Below are positions 37,281-50,852 of a stretch of DNA of 64,000 bases, one piece after another. Origin of the DNA: Lineus longissimus (Eukaryota > Nemertea > Pilidiophora > Heteronemertea > Lineidae). The stretch lies in NCBI RefSeq assembly GCF_910592395.1, contig NC_088309.1:23624599-23688598 (forward strand), in the 5' to 3' direction. The notes under the pieces are model-generated. The model made no database searches. It was not told the origin of the DNA and saw only the letters and a list, made by a program, of their open reading frames with translations. Numbering within the stretch: the first letter of the stretch is position 1; each line of letters opens with the position of its first letter. The position numbers and the translations under genes are program-made.

Positions 37281-38374
37281 ACTGTGGTAGAGTTTCCCCA
37301 AAAACATCTGAAACTAGAATTCTAAAACCTCCTGCTGGTGAAGCAGAACAACTTGTGTTATTCCTCCTAATCGTGTTTACAGCCTGATATTGTGCTTCGA
37401 GGTTGACAGCACCTTTCAGCAAGAGGTGAATGAGAAATCTGCGAATACGCGCTCGAGGCATACCATGGATCATGTAAGGTGACTTGTTCCGCGACCGAGT
37501 TGAAAGATAGGTTGCGCCGAGCCAAGTTTCTACTGACTCTTGCAGACGTGAATTCACATCAAATTGGAAGAGTGGAAAAGAAACAGCATTTTCAACAAGC
37601 AAAGACCAGCACCATCCATGGTCATCAGTACCTATTTATTACAAACAATCCTGACTTCATGATATATCTCTTTTTTGTTCGGGAACATTTCAAAGACAAA
37701 CAATGATTACTTTCATAATTTGCCTGGCCTAAGGTATTTCCAAACACACCTCCATCTTAAATAAGCATAGCTCCCCATGAAAAAAGAAGATGTATGTTGG
37801 AGAAACTTGGCAGGTTGCTTGATGCTGAACAAGGGGTTAGGTGGAAGGATCCCTTACAAAAAGCAAAGCAATTTGTGTTACCTTAGAGTTCTTAGCACAA
37901 TAGAAGGCCAAGTTTTTAATTTTCATAGAGCCACACATGGATTTTGCCGAAGGGTGCGATTTCCACCAAATGCCCTATTTGACAAAAAGGATGTTAGCTC
38001 GTTGAGCTAGAAGCAGGAACCAATGCAACAGGGCCCGAAACTATCATCAAAGAAATGGTTATTCTGCTATATTGTCCCCCTTGGGTCAGACATCACCACA
38101 TCATATGATTATCAGAGAAAACCGGTGATAGTTGATGCCACTCTGTCATCTCTTATTATCACTCTCATCAGGTTTGTGACCACTGTAATCAGATTTATTT
38201 CCCACTGAACTGATCAAGAAAGAACATCAGCGGTATTTGAGGGTGATTTCTGCTAAAATGTACATCCATTATTAGGATTTCTGGCAAATTTGAAAGCATA
38301 CATGTATATTTTCCTCGTTGCAAAACGTTCCACTTATACAGGCTTAACAGCATCATCAGCTGATTGAGTACAAA
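37281..38374. other. Unassigned spacer
   Basis: I see no supported gene, RNA or repeat here. Confidence 0.4.
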
Positions 38375-38377
38375 CAT

Positions 38378-38560
38378 GGGGCAGCGGTAGCCCAGTGGAA
38401 GAGAGTCAGCCTCATGATCAAGAGGTTGTGGGTTCGACTCCAGTACGGGTCACTGCTTGGTCCCCTACTGGTTGAGTTCAAGAGAGTGCCTTCTGGTTGC
38501 TCGTGATTGATTTCTTTGGAGGCCAGGGTTATAATATGGTATCCCAAAGCCATTTCAGGT
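38378..38560 (+). mobile_element. tRNA-derived SINE
   Basis: A consensus A box (TAGCCCAGTGG, 38388-38398) and B box (GGTTCGACTCC, 38431-38441) at tRNA-like spacing form an internal polymerase III promoter. The head GGGCAGCGGTAGCCCAGTGG is strongly tRNA-like, but the 3' side of the would-be acceptor stem does not pair with it and an unrelated body follows, so it is a SINE head rather than a tRNA gene. The 3' boundary is approximate. Confidence 0.68.
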
Positions 38561-41500
38561 TGGGGTTAGGTATAGGGCTTGTTAGGCAGCTTCACTGTAA
38601 TTGTTAAGAACATTCTTTCTGGCCGAAAAAATGATGATAATTTCACAGCAGGAAAAGCGGCAGCATGGGAATGGAATTCCTTTCAGTTACAATGTTACAG
38701 TGCAAAAACTCAGGTGCAAATTAAGTATATCAAATACCTAGACAATTGCAAAAAAATCAGGATATAAATTTACTTTCACGAACCATTGAATACAAGAACA
38801 GTATTAACATAAAAAGACACTAGGTCTGCCCAATATCCTGTCCTAGCCTTTGGGAGTCGCTCTGGCAGAAACTTGGCCTTAATATCGCCATCATAAGTGA
38901 AAAATTACACAACAGCTCTTGTTGAAAAATCTAAACACCTCTATGAATGCAAATCAAGCAACACAATAACAAATATTTTTGATACAAAAAATTGTCCAAA
39001 AAAACTGGGTTACTCGGCTGAAGCCGGGATAATCGGAGGGCTTTGTAACATTTTTTAACCAACAGTGACTTTTAGTTGATATATCTTGTATTCAGTGGGT
39101 GCCAGCCAGCCACAAATCTGGTATTTTCACTGCATGGTAGGCATTGTTATACGCCCGAATCCACCACAGGGGGTTGGCTGCGGGCGAATCATTACATCGA
39201 ATACAGTTTTTATCAAGACTGAGAACCGCAAAGATAAAGAAGTCAAATTTCACTGCATCATTGTGGAAGAACACAAAAGTGGGAGGAGTAGTGCTCGGAT
39301 AGCGTACTATTTATGTGATGCTTGAGTCTGTGTTGGGATGCTACAGTTAGTTTACTGAGTAGAGCGTAAGATTTCAAAGACAATTCTTTTCATATGGTTT
39401 ATGGTTTTGTAATTTGCCCTCAAACCATACCACACACAGGCTAGCCTTAGGAATTGATTCAAGAATCACGGTGACCTTTCATCTTGAAAATATTCATTGG
39501 AAATTTGACTGTGGGAAAAATCACGAGGCAAAATTTTTCATATTTCACAAAGTCATTAAACTAGCAGTTAAGATATAAACAGGACAAATCTTTGCGCTTG
39601 CAAGTCGCTGCAACACAGAGGATCTATTCCCTCATCCCCAAAGACACTACCCAGTCCAACAGAAGCAAGGTCATCCTGACCTACAGCTAGGGGCCAAAAG
39701 TTTCCATCCAAATCTGCATTGATAGGTGGTGGACCAGGCAACAGTTTACGAACATGTAAAAGAAACATGCAAGTTTCACTGTATTTTTAACACATGATAC
39801 CATGTAAATGATGAGGCAGCCCTAAATTCATCCAACATGAATTCAATCAAAAAGAACATTCGGATATGTTTTTTTCTTCTGCCAGACACATCCGTTGAAG
39901 AACTCGAGCATGCTTTACCATGGGAAAGTTTTCTCTAATAAATACACACCGATTTTGCCTATTAGCTAGCTCAGGAGAAATCATTAGTTTGAAAAGGATC
40001 ATTTTCCCGTCAAAGATATGCCAAAGGAAAAAATGCAGCTCAATTTAAAACAGCATCCAATTAATGTGACTGAGAGAAGGCTGAGGTAAAACAACTTGAA
40101 TACACTGAACTTCACCTAGAGTTCATTTCATCTAGATGACTGGAATCGTCTGTAGTTTTTTAACAAATTCCTGTACAAGATGCATCAATGTTTTCGCCAT
40201 TAAGCTAAGATGGAAATGGGATGCAGCAAACTTCAGCCTAAGTTTTCTGAGGATGTCAATACAATTTGAATAGTTTCTAATCAAGAGTGCACTGGCTAGT
40301 TTAAAAATGCATGTTGGAAATAACTTGGTGTATAGCTGCATCCAGGATGAGAATATGTAAAGATTGCTAAAGACACAAACATCAAGAGGCATTTGCAAAG
40401 AAGATTTTTATTGACAAATTCATATGGGATTATCCTCGTGGGATCCACCTGAAGGTATGGAACAACATAGGGCCGATGTAGGTTGGTGCAGATGCTGCAA
40501 TCAGTGTTGCCCTCGTTGCTACAATGGACAGCAAGGAACCAGAAATATATTCTCAAAGGCCATTTGCCTTTAAGATCAAGACAGTCAGAAGCAATGGGCT
40601 CCAGGTTCCAGCTTAAAATGAAATCATGTCTTTTTTCATTTTTCAATCAACCCCAATCATCATCCAACCAGGCACAACTGACAAAGTCGAATCAATTCGG
40701 AACATCCAATCTTTTTATCATTTTTCAGATGATCACCGGTTTTACCGCAGACAAAAGCTCTTTTTGTCACAGATAGCAGTGATTTAATCGAACACGAATT
40801 GCTTGTCTGCATTGTAAATCAGCGAAACTATATTCTCGTATACGACAGTCACCTGTGGTCTGCTCGAAACAGCGCATAATATTTCACAAACTAATATTTG
40901 GCTCGCCTCCAGCAGGGTAAAATGCCATTAAGGGTGCCAAGATACCCAATTTGTTTACCAGCAGGTGTTTCTATAGGTAATCAACTCGTTACTTTGTAAG
41001 TAAATTACTTTCCTACAGAACTAAACCCCCTCGCCGTAATGCTGGATGAAAAATCATGATATCCACCAAGTGTTTTTTTATATGTGGACCACCACAGCCC
41101 TCTATAAAAAAGTGTAGAACACAAAAGTTTAAAGCGCAGAGATGTCAGAACGAGCCGTTGCCCCTAAATACAAATGGTAATCTTAGGGCTGATTTTAACT
41201 TTCTTGCCTTCCAAATGTTATGATGAAACAAAGCTGCATATTGTTCACTTTCAACTGGCAATCAGCAATATATTGCTAAGGTTTCTAGGAAAAGTTCTCC
41301 ATTTAATCTGATTCAGGAACTCTCAAAGGTGTAAAGTTAAGCAGCCCAAAAGAAGCAATTTTAACTGCTGCAAACTGAGATGATGGGTTTTTGGGACGCT
41401 ATCTTTTTGCAATGTGTAGCTTCCAATGAAGGGGTTAAAACTGCTCAATGATTACAACTGTCCATCAGGCTGATGGACAATTCAAATGTTTACCCGATTC

Positions 41501-44500
41501 AGGTATACATCAATACACAGAAACGTATTTTTTGATTGGAGTGACGTCTTTGGTGACCTGAAGACCTGAGGTCCAATTAGACCAATCAAAGTTCATCCTG
41601 TAGGTCAGACCGTCGCCAACGCAGGACGCCCCAGATCCACAGCTAATAAACCAAAGATCAATCGTCATAATTAACAACTAATAAATGAAGCCAAGAGACC
41701 ATTTTCATTTCCCTAAAGACCCAAGAAACATTGATATAGATAACTACTGTCATATTAGATAGGGTAGCATATTATAACAGCATCTATTTTCAGGAAATTC
41801 TGAGCATTTGATTCAGTGTTTGAAATGGCCGGACATGGTGGCCACTCCAAAAGAGAGAGGAAGGGAATGCACCATTTTCATTTCCCTATGCAGCTGAAGA
41901 AAGATTGACACAGAGAACTAGCAGAGTTAGGTCAGGATATCCTAAATTGGCTACATTTTTTTACATTTATTTTTCATTCTCTTCCATAATTCCACTAAAA
42001 CATGGTCTAAGGCTTTGCCTGAGGCTTGTATTGTGAGCTCTCTTGTCAATGCAGCCAAAGTGAAAAATAAGCGCTGGCGCAGTTTCATAACTTTTCCGAT
42101 CTCATCATGTTGAGGATATCCTAGTCAGATTCCACCGAACATACTTGTGGATTACTTCAATCCAAGTCGCCAAGTCAACACTCAAATGTCAAGCTGCTTA
42201 CTTATATAAGTATTACATAGGTATTGTTGGAATCTCCTCGGGGGATAAACGGAGAACTTATGATCATGCGCTTTTCACAAATGCTTCTGGCAAAGACCTT
42301 TTGGTGCAGATAGGTTGCTTTTATAATGCAGCTTGTCAAGGTATGCCATTCACCACTTTCTTCAAGCAGGTTTTTGGGACGTTTAGTCGCATCTTAGCCA
42401 AAATCTTGCACTTCTAAGAAATCCAAAGAAAGAGTGCTTGCAGACAGAATGGCCTGATCCTCTCGGTTTCAGAAGACAAGCCATTATTGATTAGATTTTA
42501 GTCAAATGATTTCTTACGAAGCTCTGTCATCTCTGGGGCTGTTTGCCGGAAAATTGGTATTGATGAGAAAAATGAATTTCTCATTATCATTGCTCATTTA
42601 GGACGAAGATTCTTTTGGGGACAGAAAAAAAACAGTGTTATATAAATCATCTGCATTTACCGATGATGGGGAGGTTGGTTCCTGTTGCTGTTGGTGCAGG
42701 GCCTGGTTAAGACATTTTTTGTTATTAACGCTCACAGGAATGACTTTCTGTCTATATAAGATTCGCATGACTCTGTCGCTTAAAAGAAAGAACTTCACTG
42801 CATTATTTTGCAATTATTCATCACCAATTCAATCTGTTATGCACTGATTAACAGAAGACAATTACAATTCATTTGATAAACAAAGTGCCGAGGTGAGAGG
42901 GATCACTGTTTGCTTGTGGCAAAGCACATGGTGCTCACCTGGCATGGTAAGAATCTCCATCGGCATGAAAAGCAGATAATGGTACAAAGATTAGAAATTC
43001 ACACATTAGACATTAAAATACAGAAAACAACAAACTTCATGTAAATGGAATAGTTGTCTAAGTCCCATCACATAAATCCCAAATCAAGGTTTTCGTTACG
43101 TAGAGAAGCTTTTAATGAAACCCCATAACAATCTCTGGAGCTCCTTCAACAGAGGCACAAGCACTAACAGTCAAATGGAGAATATGGGGCCATGTCAGAA
43201 ATGCTTTGTCTCGAACGGATATTATATCCAAGGGGAAGAAAATAAAGCAACTCCTACAATTTGGAAGTACCAGCAGCACCATCTAGAGGAGGATTGGTCA
43301 GAATGACGGTTACATGTTGCTTCAAAGCAGTTGACATGGTCCCTGGCTGGAGTGGAGAAGACATGGGTAAGGAGTTTGTAATGTATCAACATTTCAGTTG
43401 GGAGTCCCAGGTCGGGATCAATAAAGCTAAAAGCTTCCAAGGATCTGAAGTGGTTAATGGTACAGGTGAGTGCCCAAAAGGAGGAACAAAACATCCACCT
43501 CGAAATACAGGATGTAAACAAAGTTTGAGTGAGATGGTTGTCCTGAAGGGGTACCTCATTCATGTTCATTGCATATATTGATGCCCCGGCCAAGAAAAGG
43601 GAAATACGCAAAATCGTAGTGCATGCAAATTTGTTGAAACTTGGTATTTATAGTCTTTGTGTAGCTATCTACACAACGACACGACAGGTTTGGAGAAGAA
43701 TTTTCAGCGTTTCACATCCAAACTATAAATGGTTAGAAGCAAGAAGCCAGACACGGCCTTGAAGCTGAATAAATAACCACCATAACACTTCGTTGGTTTG
43801 ATTACATACGACAGCAATGAAAGAATATACGCCCTTGTGCAATGACTCAGATAAATTTCCTATTACATTTCAAATTATCCTTTCAACTTCCTCGCTCATT
43901 CTCTGACATTTTTCATCATTTTCATCGTTTTGTGTTTCAATGTTATCTAGGGTGTCATAGACTGTCCTGGCAAGGTTACAATTGCTTCATGATTCAAAGA
44001 TGCCCAGACGGCCCAGATGTTCATATCACAGCTACATCTACCATCTAACACCTTACACCCAATCTGGTATTTTGGATTTGTCTATTAAAGGTATAGTTAG
44101 TTATCCACAACTTGATCAGCCAACTTTATAATGTACCTTCACCTCTCCTAAAACGTTTCAAGGAGGAATTCAAGGAGCTTCTCTACAGTGCTCACTGGAT
44201 CCACTTGAGACCTTTATTACTTTCTCCCAAGTTATCCATGAAATCTAATCCATACCTGACTTTGCTCGTATTGTTGGCTTCTATCCTTTGATGCCAGCTA
44301 GCGTTGAGAATATGAATAATATCAAATCTCTTTTAATCTTTTCTTTGTAGTCAAATTTTTAACTGCATTTTTAACTTCGTGTTTCAAAATTGTAAATGCA
44401 CAATTTTACCAAACTTTTCACCAACCAGCTTGTCGTCATGACTGAGGAAGTCAACAGGATTATTGGAGATGGCAAAATGATGAGATGATAAAGATGATTA

Positions 44501-45620
44501 AAACAGGTGACTTTCTCTGATGCAACTCAGTCGAGTGTTGTCATCTTGAACCAGACCCTCCTATTGCAGAGAGATTAGCCTAAACTTGCCTGGAAGCATG
44601 TATCGATCCTGCCATGAATACCAACACCAATCAACAGTCAACAAAGGCCTTCACACACTCGAGAGTGGCAAGAAGGGTAATATGAGCCCCAGCAGTTAAT
44701 CGGTCTTCCAACTTCAATATTTGCCACGTCTACTTACAGATGTCGATGGCTTGGAAGCAGTGCGGAGGCTTTGCCTTACTAGTATTTTAAGATCTAGGTA
44801 GAGTGGCAGAAACTAGGGCGGTTCCTATCAAGCATTGCTCTGGAAGATGTTTCACAAGGATGGTAAAGGACCTGGTAGGAGTGGCAAAGTGTCACACTTC
44901 TTTGGGCCTGCAGGCAAAGATCCAGGATTCAGAGAAAGATCCGGCACGGATCAAGGAAAGAATATGTTTCTTCGTTTTGAAGTGAACTGAACAAGCAAAC
45001 AAATCTGTATCATAACACTGACAAGGAAACCTTTATGAGGCCTCTCCATGTACTGTACACACAAATATATTTCTTATATCTTTCTACCCATCTAAAAGAG
45101 AGAAAAACATCCAAATAACAGCCGATGATCATACCTTCTCAGAAAATGCTACGTCTCCCCGAGTATAAAGTACACAAATGTAATAGAAAACATCGGAAGC
45201 AATTTGGCGGCCAAAAGGTGTAACGATAAGTTATTGGAGGGTACTAACAGCATTATTGGGTTCTATCTTATTGTGAAGCAATCATAGGAAAGATATTGCT
45301 TAGAGGCCTGCTCAGATTGTCCAAAAAGGCATGTTCAGCTGAGGATCTTGATACTCAATCATTTTTAGGGTAGTTATATTAACAATCTAAAGTGCTAGAG
45401 TACATACGACCGTTATCTAGATTATGTTGAAAGAAAAAATTGGTTATCTCATAATTAGGAGATGAATAGGAGAAAGCCACTTCTGAAAAAGTCCTAAAAT
45501 GGGTAGAATGATTTGAAAATTAAACTTGAATTTGAGAAAAATTCCAATTTTGTAAATATGTATACACACTACAAATGATAAAAACAATGCCATTGTGTCG
45601 ACCGATATAAAACACTGGTT
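38561..45620. other. Gene desert, 7 kb
   Basis: No supported gene. Two stretches look weakly coding: a 52-codon minus-strand frame ending at about 41510 (contains CGSGASCVGDGLTYRMNF) preceded by an acceptor-like AG, and a segment at 43222-43611 open on both strands. Neither could be linked to further exons. Confidence 0.4.
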
Positions 45621-46036
45621 ATAAGCTGCGCTTACACCACGAAATATTGGTGGACCAATTGCACTTACACCACCACGTTGCCGCGACAAATTGGTTCGGC
45701 AATCCATTGCCGATACAAATTGCCGAGCGAATTTGTCCCACCAAGCTTGATGGTCCAAATTCGCCCGGCTTGTTAAAAGCTTGGCTTTGTCGTGGTGTAA
45801 GCGCAAATGGTTCGGCAATTAGCTAGTTAGATGGTTCGGCTCCAGGCGGCGCTTTCGAAATGGTGCTTTCTGCCAAGGCTTTCCGCGTTCTGCTTATTGT
45901 TTGCGCGCCATCTGTAGCCGGATTTTATAACTAGCTGCAGCGCTGGTGTAAGCGCTTGGTGGATTTTCGATGGTGCGGCATTGGTTCCCGAACCAAGATT
46001 GGTGGTCCATTTTCAGGTGGTGTAAGTGCGGCTATA
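45621..46036. mobile_element. Harbinger-like MITE with 3-bp ATA flanks
   Basis: The element at 45624-46033 begins AGCTGCGCTTACACCAC and ends with the inverted form of AGCCGCACTTACACCAC, 15 of 17 positions agreeing. ATA lies directly outside both ends (45621-45623 and 46034-46036), a 3-bp target duplication. The interior repeats short blocks such as TTCGGCAATT, GTGTAAGCGC and ACCACC in both orientations and is non-coding. The AGC start and 3-bp duplication match the element at 11160-11610. Confidence 0.7.
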
Positions 46037-49000
46037 GTCTGGCAGCTCTCGTCTAAAGACAATTGATGTTTAGCATCTGACACTTATCATCAGAATATTA
46101 ATGAATGTTGCATTGTTTCTTTGATACCCTGTATACAACAAGAGGATATGTCTAGCGAGGCCACGGTATATGATGAGAATTTAAGTGACGTACTCACCAG
46201 ACGAAAAACTGCACCAACTATTAATGATAAAATACTCATGATACAGTTAAACATATCTCATATACATTTTGTTATTTTTATCCCCTTGGGCTAAATTTGA
46301 TTGCTTTTAAACTGCTGCATCAGATAGTTTGTGTTTTTATTGTGTTAAAGCTACAACATGCTTTGGCTGCTTGACGAAGAAATGTTTAATTAAGGGGCCT
46401 ACTCATAACTCCAGGTTGCCTGTCTGTCTTTACAGTAACTCCTTGGATGTGCGTGACTTTCTTGGGCAACTTTGCTCAAATTACTACTTGCTGTTACTGC
46501 ATCTTTTACTTTGTGTTTGTTAAGGGTTATTCTATGGTCAGAAGTAAATCATTCCTTGGTGCAGGGTGGTTTAGTCAGAGTGTTATCATATCTTGGACCA
46601 CACCTAGGCAGAAACCAGTAAGTGCCTAAAGATTTGATATAAGAATGCCTGAGAATTATTGGAATGTAACAATTCTCAGACAGCGGCACCCACAGCCCAC
46701 CGTAGGTTTCATGGTGCCTACCAAGACTCTAATCATAACTTACAACCTATCACTAAGAAATACTTAGGTGCGAAAACCTGGCTATTAACTTAGATATTGG
46801 GTGCGAGGTAATAATTAGCAGCGGGAAAGAGTTACAGGGAATAGTATAAAGTTGGTGTTAAGAAGTAACCAGTTAACAAAGCACGGTGTACTCTGTTTCT
46901 TGCTGAGAGAGCATTACACTATGGGTTTTGCTCCTCATGATATTTTGGAACAAAAGTTCAGACAAATCAATATAATAGTGTCACCCCTATGAAAGGTTCA
47001 GCCAGATTTTGGCTTATAAGACACACTTTACTTCCAAACTTCTATCTCTAATAACAGGCACCTGAAGAGAAGGCAGTTTGTACCCTATATTTAACTAGCT
47101 GGAGGCTAAACAACCAGCTGCATGTACAGATCAATCAACTAAGCTTGAAATATCGACCTTCTGTTCACAAGCGGTATCTAACGGTATAATTCAAAGAATT
47201 TTCTCAAATAAGGCATGAGCCAGGTGCCTCACCCCAGGACTTTCCGTCTGACAGTTCCTTCCGAATAGATTTTATTGGAAACATGATAGCATCGCAATGA
47301 TTCTTGTGTGACGTTTTTCTGAAACATTCAATCAGATTCATTCATTGAGTTTGTAGCAATGGATCGTATTTCTGCAAAGACTTCCATGACATTCTTTACA
47401 TTTGCCTTTTTTTACATCAAATCTAAACCACTATACCAGTGATGGTGAATATTAGAGAGGTATCGATTTCACCTTAGTGGATTATAGGATAAAAGCTGGC
47501 TTCAATATGCTGATAATACTGTCGACCGGGTAATGTTGCAACCATTTTTGCGGGTTTGAAGGCAAAGACAGTTATCAAACCAGCAAAAATGTCAACATGC
47601 GCATTACACATTTCATTTCGGCAGCAAACGCAGAATTGAGTGTATCACCAAACTTAGGAACAAAATGTAGCAATACCGTCTTTGATTTTGCAATGCAAAA
47701 GTTGAAATCCAAATACCTCAAATCACACTTCAAAAAATCAACCTGAAACCTCTCTTTGGTGTTCTTTAGTCAATGAAAGCCCACACACCTAAGAATCTAT
47801 CATTTGCAGCAAAAATGGCACAGAATATCAGCTTTAAGATACCTCAACAGGGTTACCCGGGTGCATTGATAATTTCTCAATCTCTTTGATATCAAGCCAA
47901 GCCCTGCTGAGCTGGAGTACTGTCATGTGTTGAACAATGTTTTTACTGTGCCACCACCAGGCCAATTGCTGAACATTCCTTTCTAATTCATCTTCAGTCA
48001 ACGAGAAGCATCCCTAGAAACTAAACTAATTCCTTTTTGAGATGTTGCAAACCCTTCCACCTGGTTTGACCTTAGAATGTGCTGAAGAGAGCCTACCCCA
48101 TCATGTTTTTCATCTTTGAAAACATAGGAGTCACCACTATATCTGATCGCAGATTGGCCAAGCTAGGGTCAATTAAATTTCAACATTCTCAACAACATGC
48201 TGCTCTGTTTGCAAAGGAGTCTTTGAAGCCTGAAGTTTAATCACAAGTCATAAGTTATAATACTCATCTTTTGCTCGAACTGATGGTTGGCGACATTGAG
48301 CTGCTCATGGTCCAATGGATATAAAAACAATAAAATGCCATACATATACATGTAGATTATCTGTCGATCCTCTCTTCTTTACAACTTCAGAACAACCTCA
48401 GAAATATACGAGTGCCGGTTATCCATAATCTTCACTGTCAGTGAGATTAGCCCTGCACACTCAATACTCATTACTGATGCAAAATACTGACTTCTCACTA
48501 TCAGGTAAAAACCACAGTTTATTTTGTATGACAGAGCAGCAAACAGAGTGTATCTGATCTCTTAGTATAACCCAGCACGCCTCTTAGGTGTTGAAAGAAG
48601 ACAAGAGCGCTGAGTAACCTTAGACCAAAGTTTTCAACTTGTCTGATCACTGACATGAAACTTATCCCTGTGTTGAACAGCCCGGAGTACACCATACCGT
48701 TGTTGTAAACCCTGTTCGAAAGAACAGTTCCAGACTCATTCTCAAAACATATCAAAGGATATTTTCTCTGCCAGCACAGATTTCTGGATTTCTGTCTCTA
48801 AGCGGGAAGCAGGGATGCTGGAAGCAGGGGTTTCAGATGGTTGTCATCATGCCCAACGAGCCTACTTCGACCTGTCACTATCCCTACAGATGAACATGAC
48901 CCTCGTACACAACAACCCTGGACCTTTGAACCTGGTAGAGCGATGATATCCACACAAAGGAAGCCAGGATATCAGGAAAGGTCATAGAACAGAGGAAAGA

Positions 49001-50851
49001 TTAGTGTGATCAGGATACTGGGTTACAACCGGGAGAGCCATCCTTCCTAATGATTATTGGCCACAGTGGCTCAAAGAGCTGGCTAGTGGTCACCTGCCAC
49101 AGTTAACCCAAGAGAATAAGCAGAGTTACAAGCAAGTATCGATTCTTTAATCCATACTTGTTACAAGCATAAACATAGTGATAGACTAGAGTGCAAAAAT
49201 CAATATAGATAAAGTTCTTGAAGGTAATGCTAATAACTCAAGCAATCTGAATCAGTGTATGTTGGAATAAGAAATCACACTACCCATGAAAAACCAAAGC
49301 AGCAATGATGATTTCATGCCACCGTCTGTCGCCGGCAAAAATAAGCCTTTAAAAACATGCAGATTGATGCTGTTGCTAATGATAGTCTCTGACACAACAT
49401 TTCCTTCCATCTTCTTTAAAAGCCATGACTTATGATGGTAGAGATGATGGTACAGATAATCCTCAGTTCGGGTAAAGGCAGAATACTTCTGAAAATCAAA
49501 GATGAGCCAGAGAAGTTTCAACATGTGCTGATGCTGATGCTGATCGATGCTGATGATGGTGACCGATGGCAATTGTTTCCTCCAATCTTCCACTTCCATC
49601 TTGCACTGATTGACCCACTCATAAGAGTTCCACTAATAGGTCTCCAGATAGACCAGTGTCAAGTGTGAAGTCGAATGATAACTCTAAATTTCGAACTTTC
49701 GAACGAACGGAATCTCTAGAATCTTGTTTCTAAGTCGCATATTGCTAATTCCCTCAAAAAGGGCGAACGCAAGTGGAGTGGTAACGCCAGTTGAATACAG
49801 ATACAGTGTAATGGCTTTATAAGTGCAATGGCCGCATCCCCTCCAACTGACATCAAAACAGTTCTTCGAAATTTCCAGCCAGATTGTCATAATCATTTCT
49901 CAATTCCTTCATCTCCCCTGAGACAAGAATCAGAAGAAATCTCAGCAATCCTCTCCCGGATCGACTTAAAAGCGATGTCTTAGTATAAACAACGTATAGC
50001 CCTTGGGACTAAGACTCTTTGGAGGGAAATGTTTGGGTCTTTCGTGGGGCATGTCCCTAATGTCAAGAAGGGATTTCACCGAGGAGAAATGGGAAATCAT
50101 TAAATAAGACTAATGGCAGGAGATTGATACACTTCAGTTCAGACTCAAGTGTTTTGTTGGGAAACGCATCCTGCTTTGGATTGATTTTTCTGCCAGGCCC
50201 ATTTATGAAGTTCCTTTAAAAGGGTGCGCCGTTCATAATTAATGATGGTCCAGGAAAATAGAAATGCAGTTATACACAATGCCGGAGTGCAGAATTTGCT
50301 AAACTTGGTATTTTATGGTATTTAGACATCTGTCTGCACAACGGCAATGCTGTAATTTATATTTAGTACGTACTTTTAAAATCTCTAATTCAATTACAAA
50401 TTTCAAGTATCTAACAAGCTACTTAGGCCTTTAACCGCCTTCCTGTACAAAATACAAATCATGCCTGGTCTCCTGTATTATCCCAAGTGCATCATCACTC
50501 CAAGATAATTCTCGTGACTTGAGTATAGAATTTGTTATTGCCCATCAGATTATCAAAAGAAGGATAGACTTGAAAAGAACACAGTTCTCTCATTAGACAC
50601 CAGATCGTGATGAGAAAATTGATCAATTTATTGACTCGAGTAAAACGTACCAACGGTCAAATCTTATTTGCCCTCTTTTGACAGGATGAACCATGCCCCC
50701 TGGGGTCCATTCTCAACACTGAGGAGGGATTTAACGTGCAGGTACCAAGAGCCCAACACAACTAAACACAACTAATGCCATCTCTAGTAACTCAAACAAA
50801 CTCAAGACAATCCTCCTATAATGTAATAATATAAATGTAAACTCACCATCT
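46037..50851. other. Gene desert 3' of ULK3
   Basis: No supported gene. The right end is expected to hold the ULK3 3' untranslated region (minus strand). Open frames up to about 115 codons have no recognisable domain or start context. Confidence 0.4.
50627..50632 (-). terminator. Candidate ULK3 polyadenylation signal
   Basis: AATAAA on the minus strand about 220 bases past the ULK3 stop. A second AATAAA (50852-50857) overlaps the stop codon itself; the downstream one leaves a normal-length 3' untranslated region. Confidence 0.4.
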
Positions 50852-50852
50852 T

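Noticed and set aside
38378-38455. Possible functional tRNA gene
   Set aside because: The A and B boxes are good, but the acceptor stem does not close and a SINE-like body follows.
41510-41650. Short minus-strand frame with CGSGASC and an upstream acceptor-like AG
   Set aside because: Only about 50 codons, and no upstream exons could be linked in phase, so coding is not supported. Worth a check against RNA data.
43222-43611. Overlapping open frames of more than 100 codons on both strands
   Set aside because: No recognisable domain, no signal peptide and no consistent splice partners. Donor-like sites inside do not connect to further exons.
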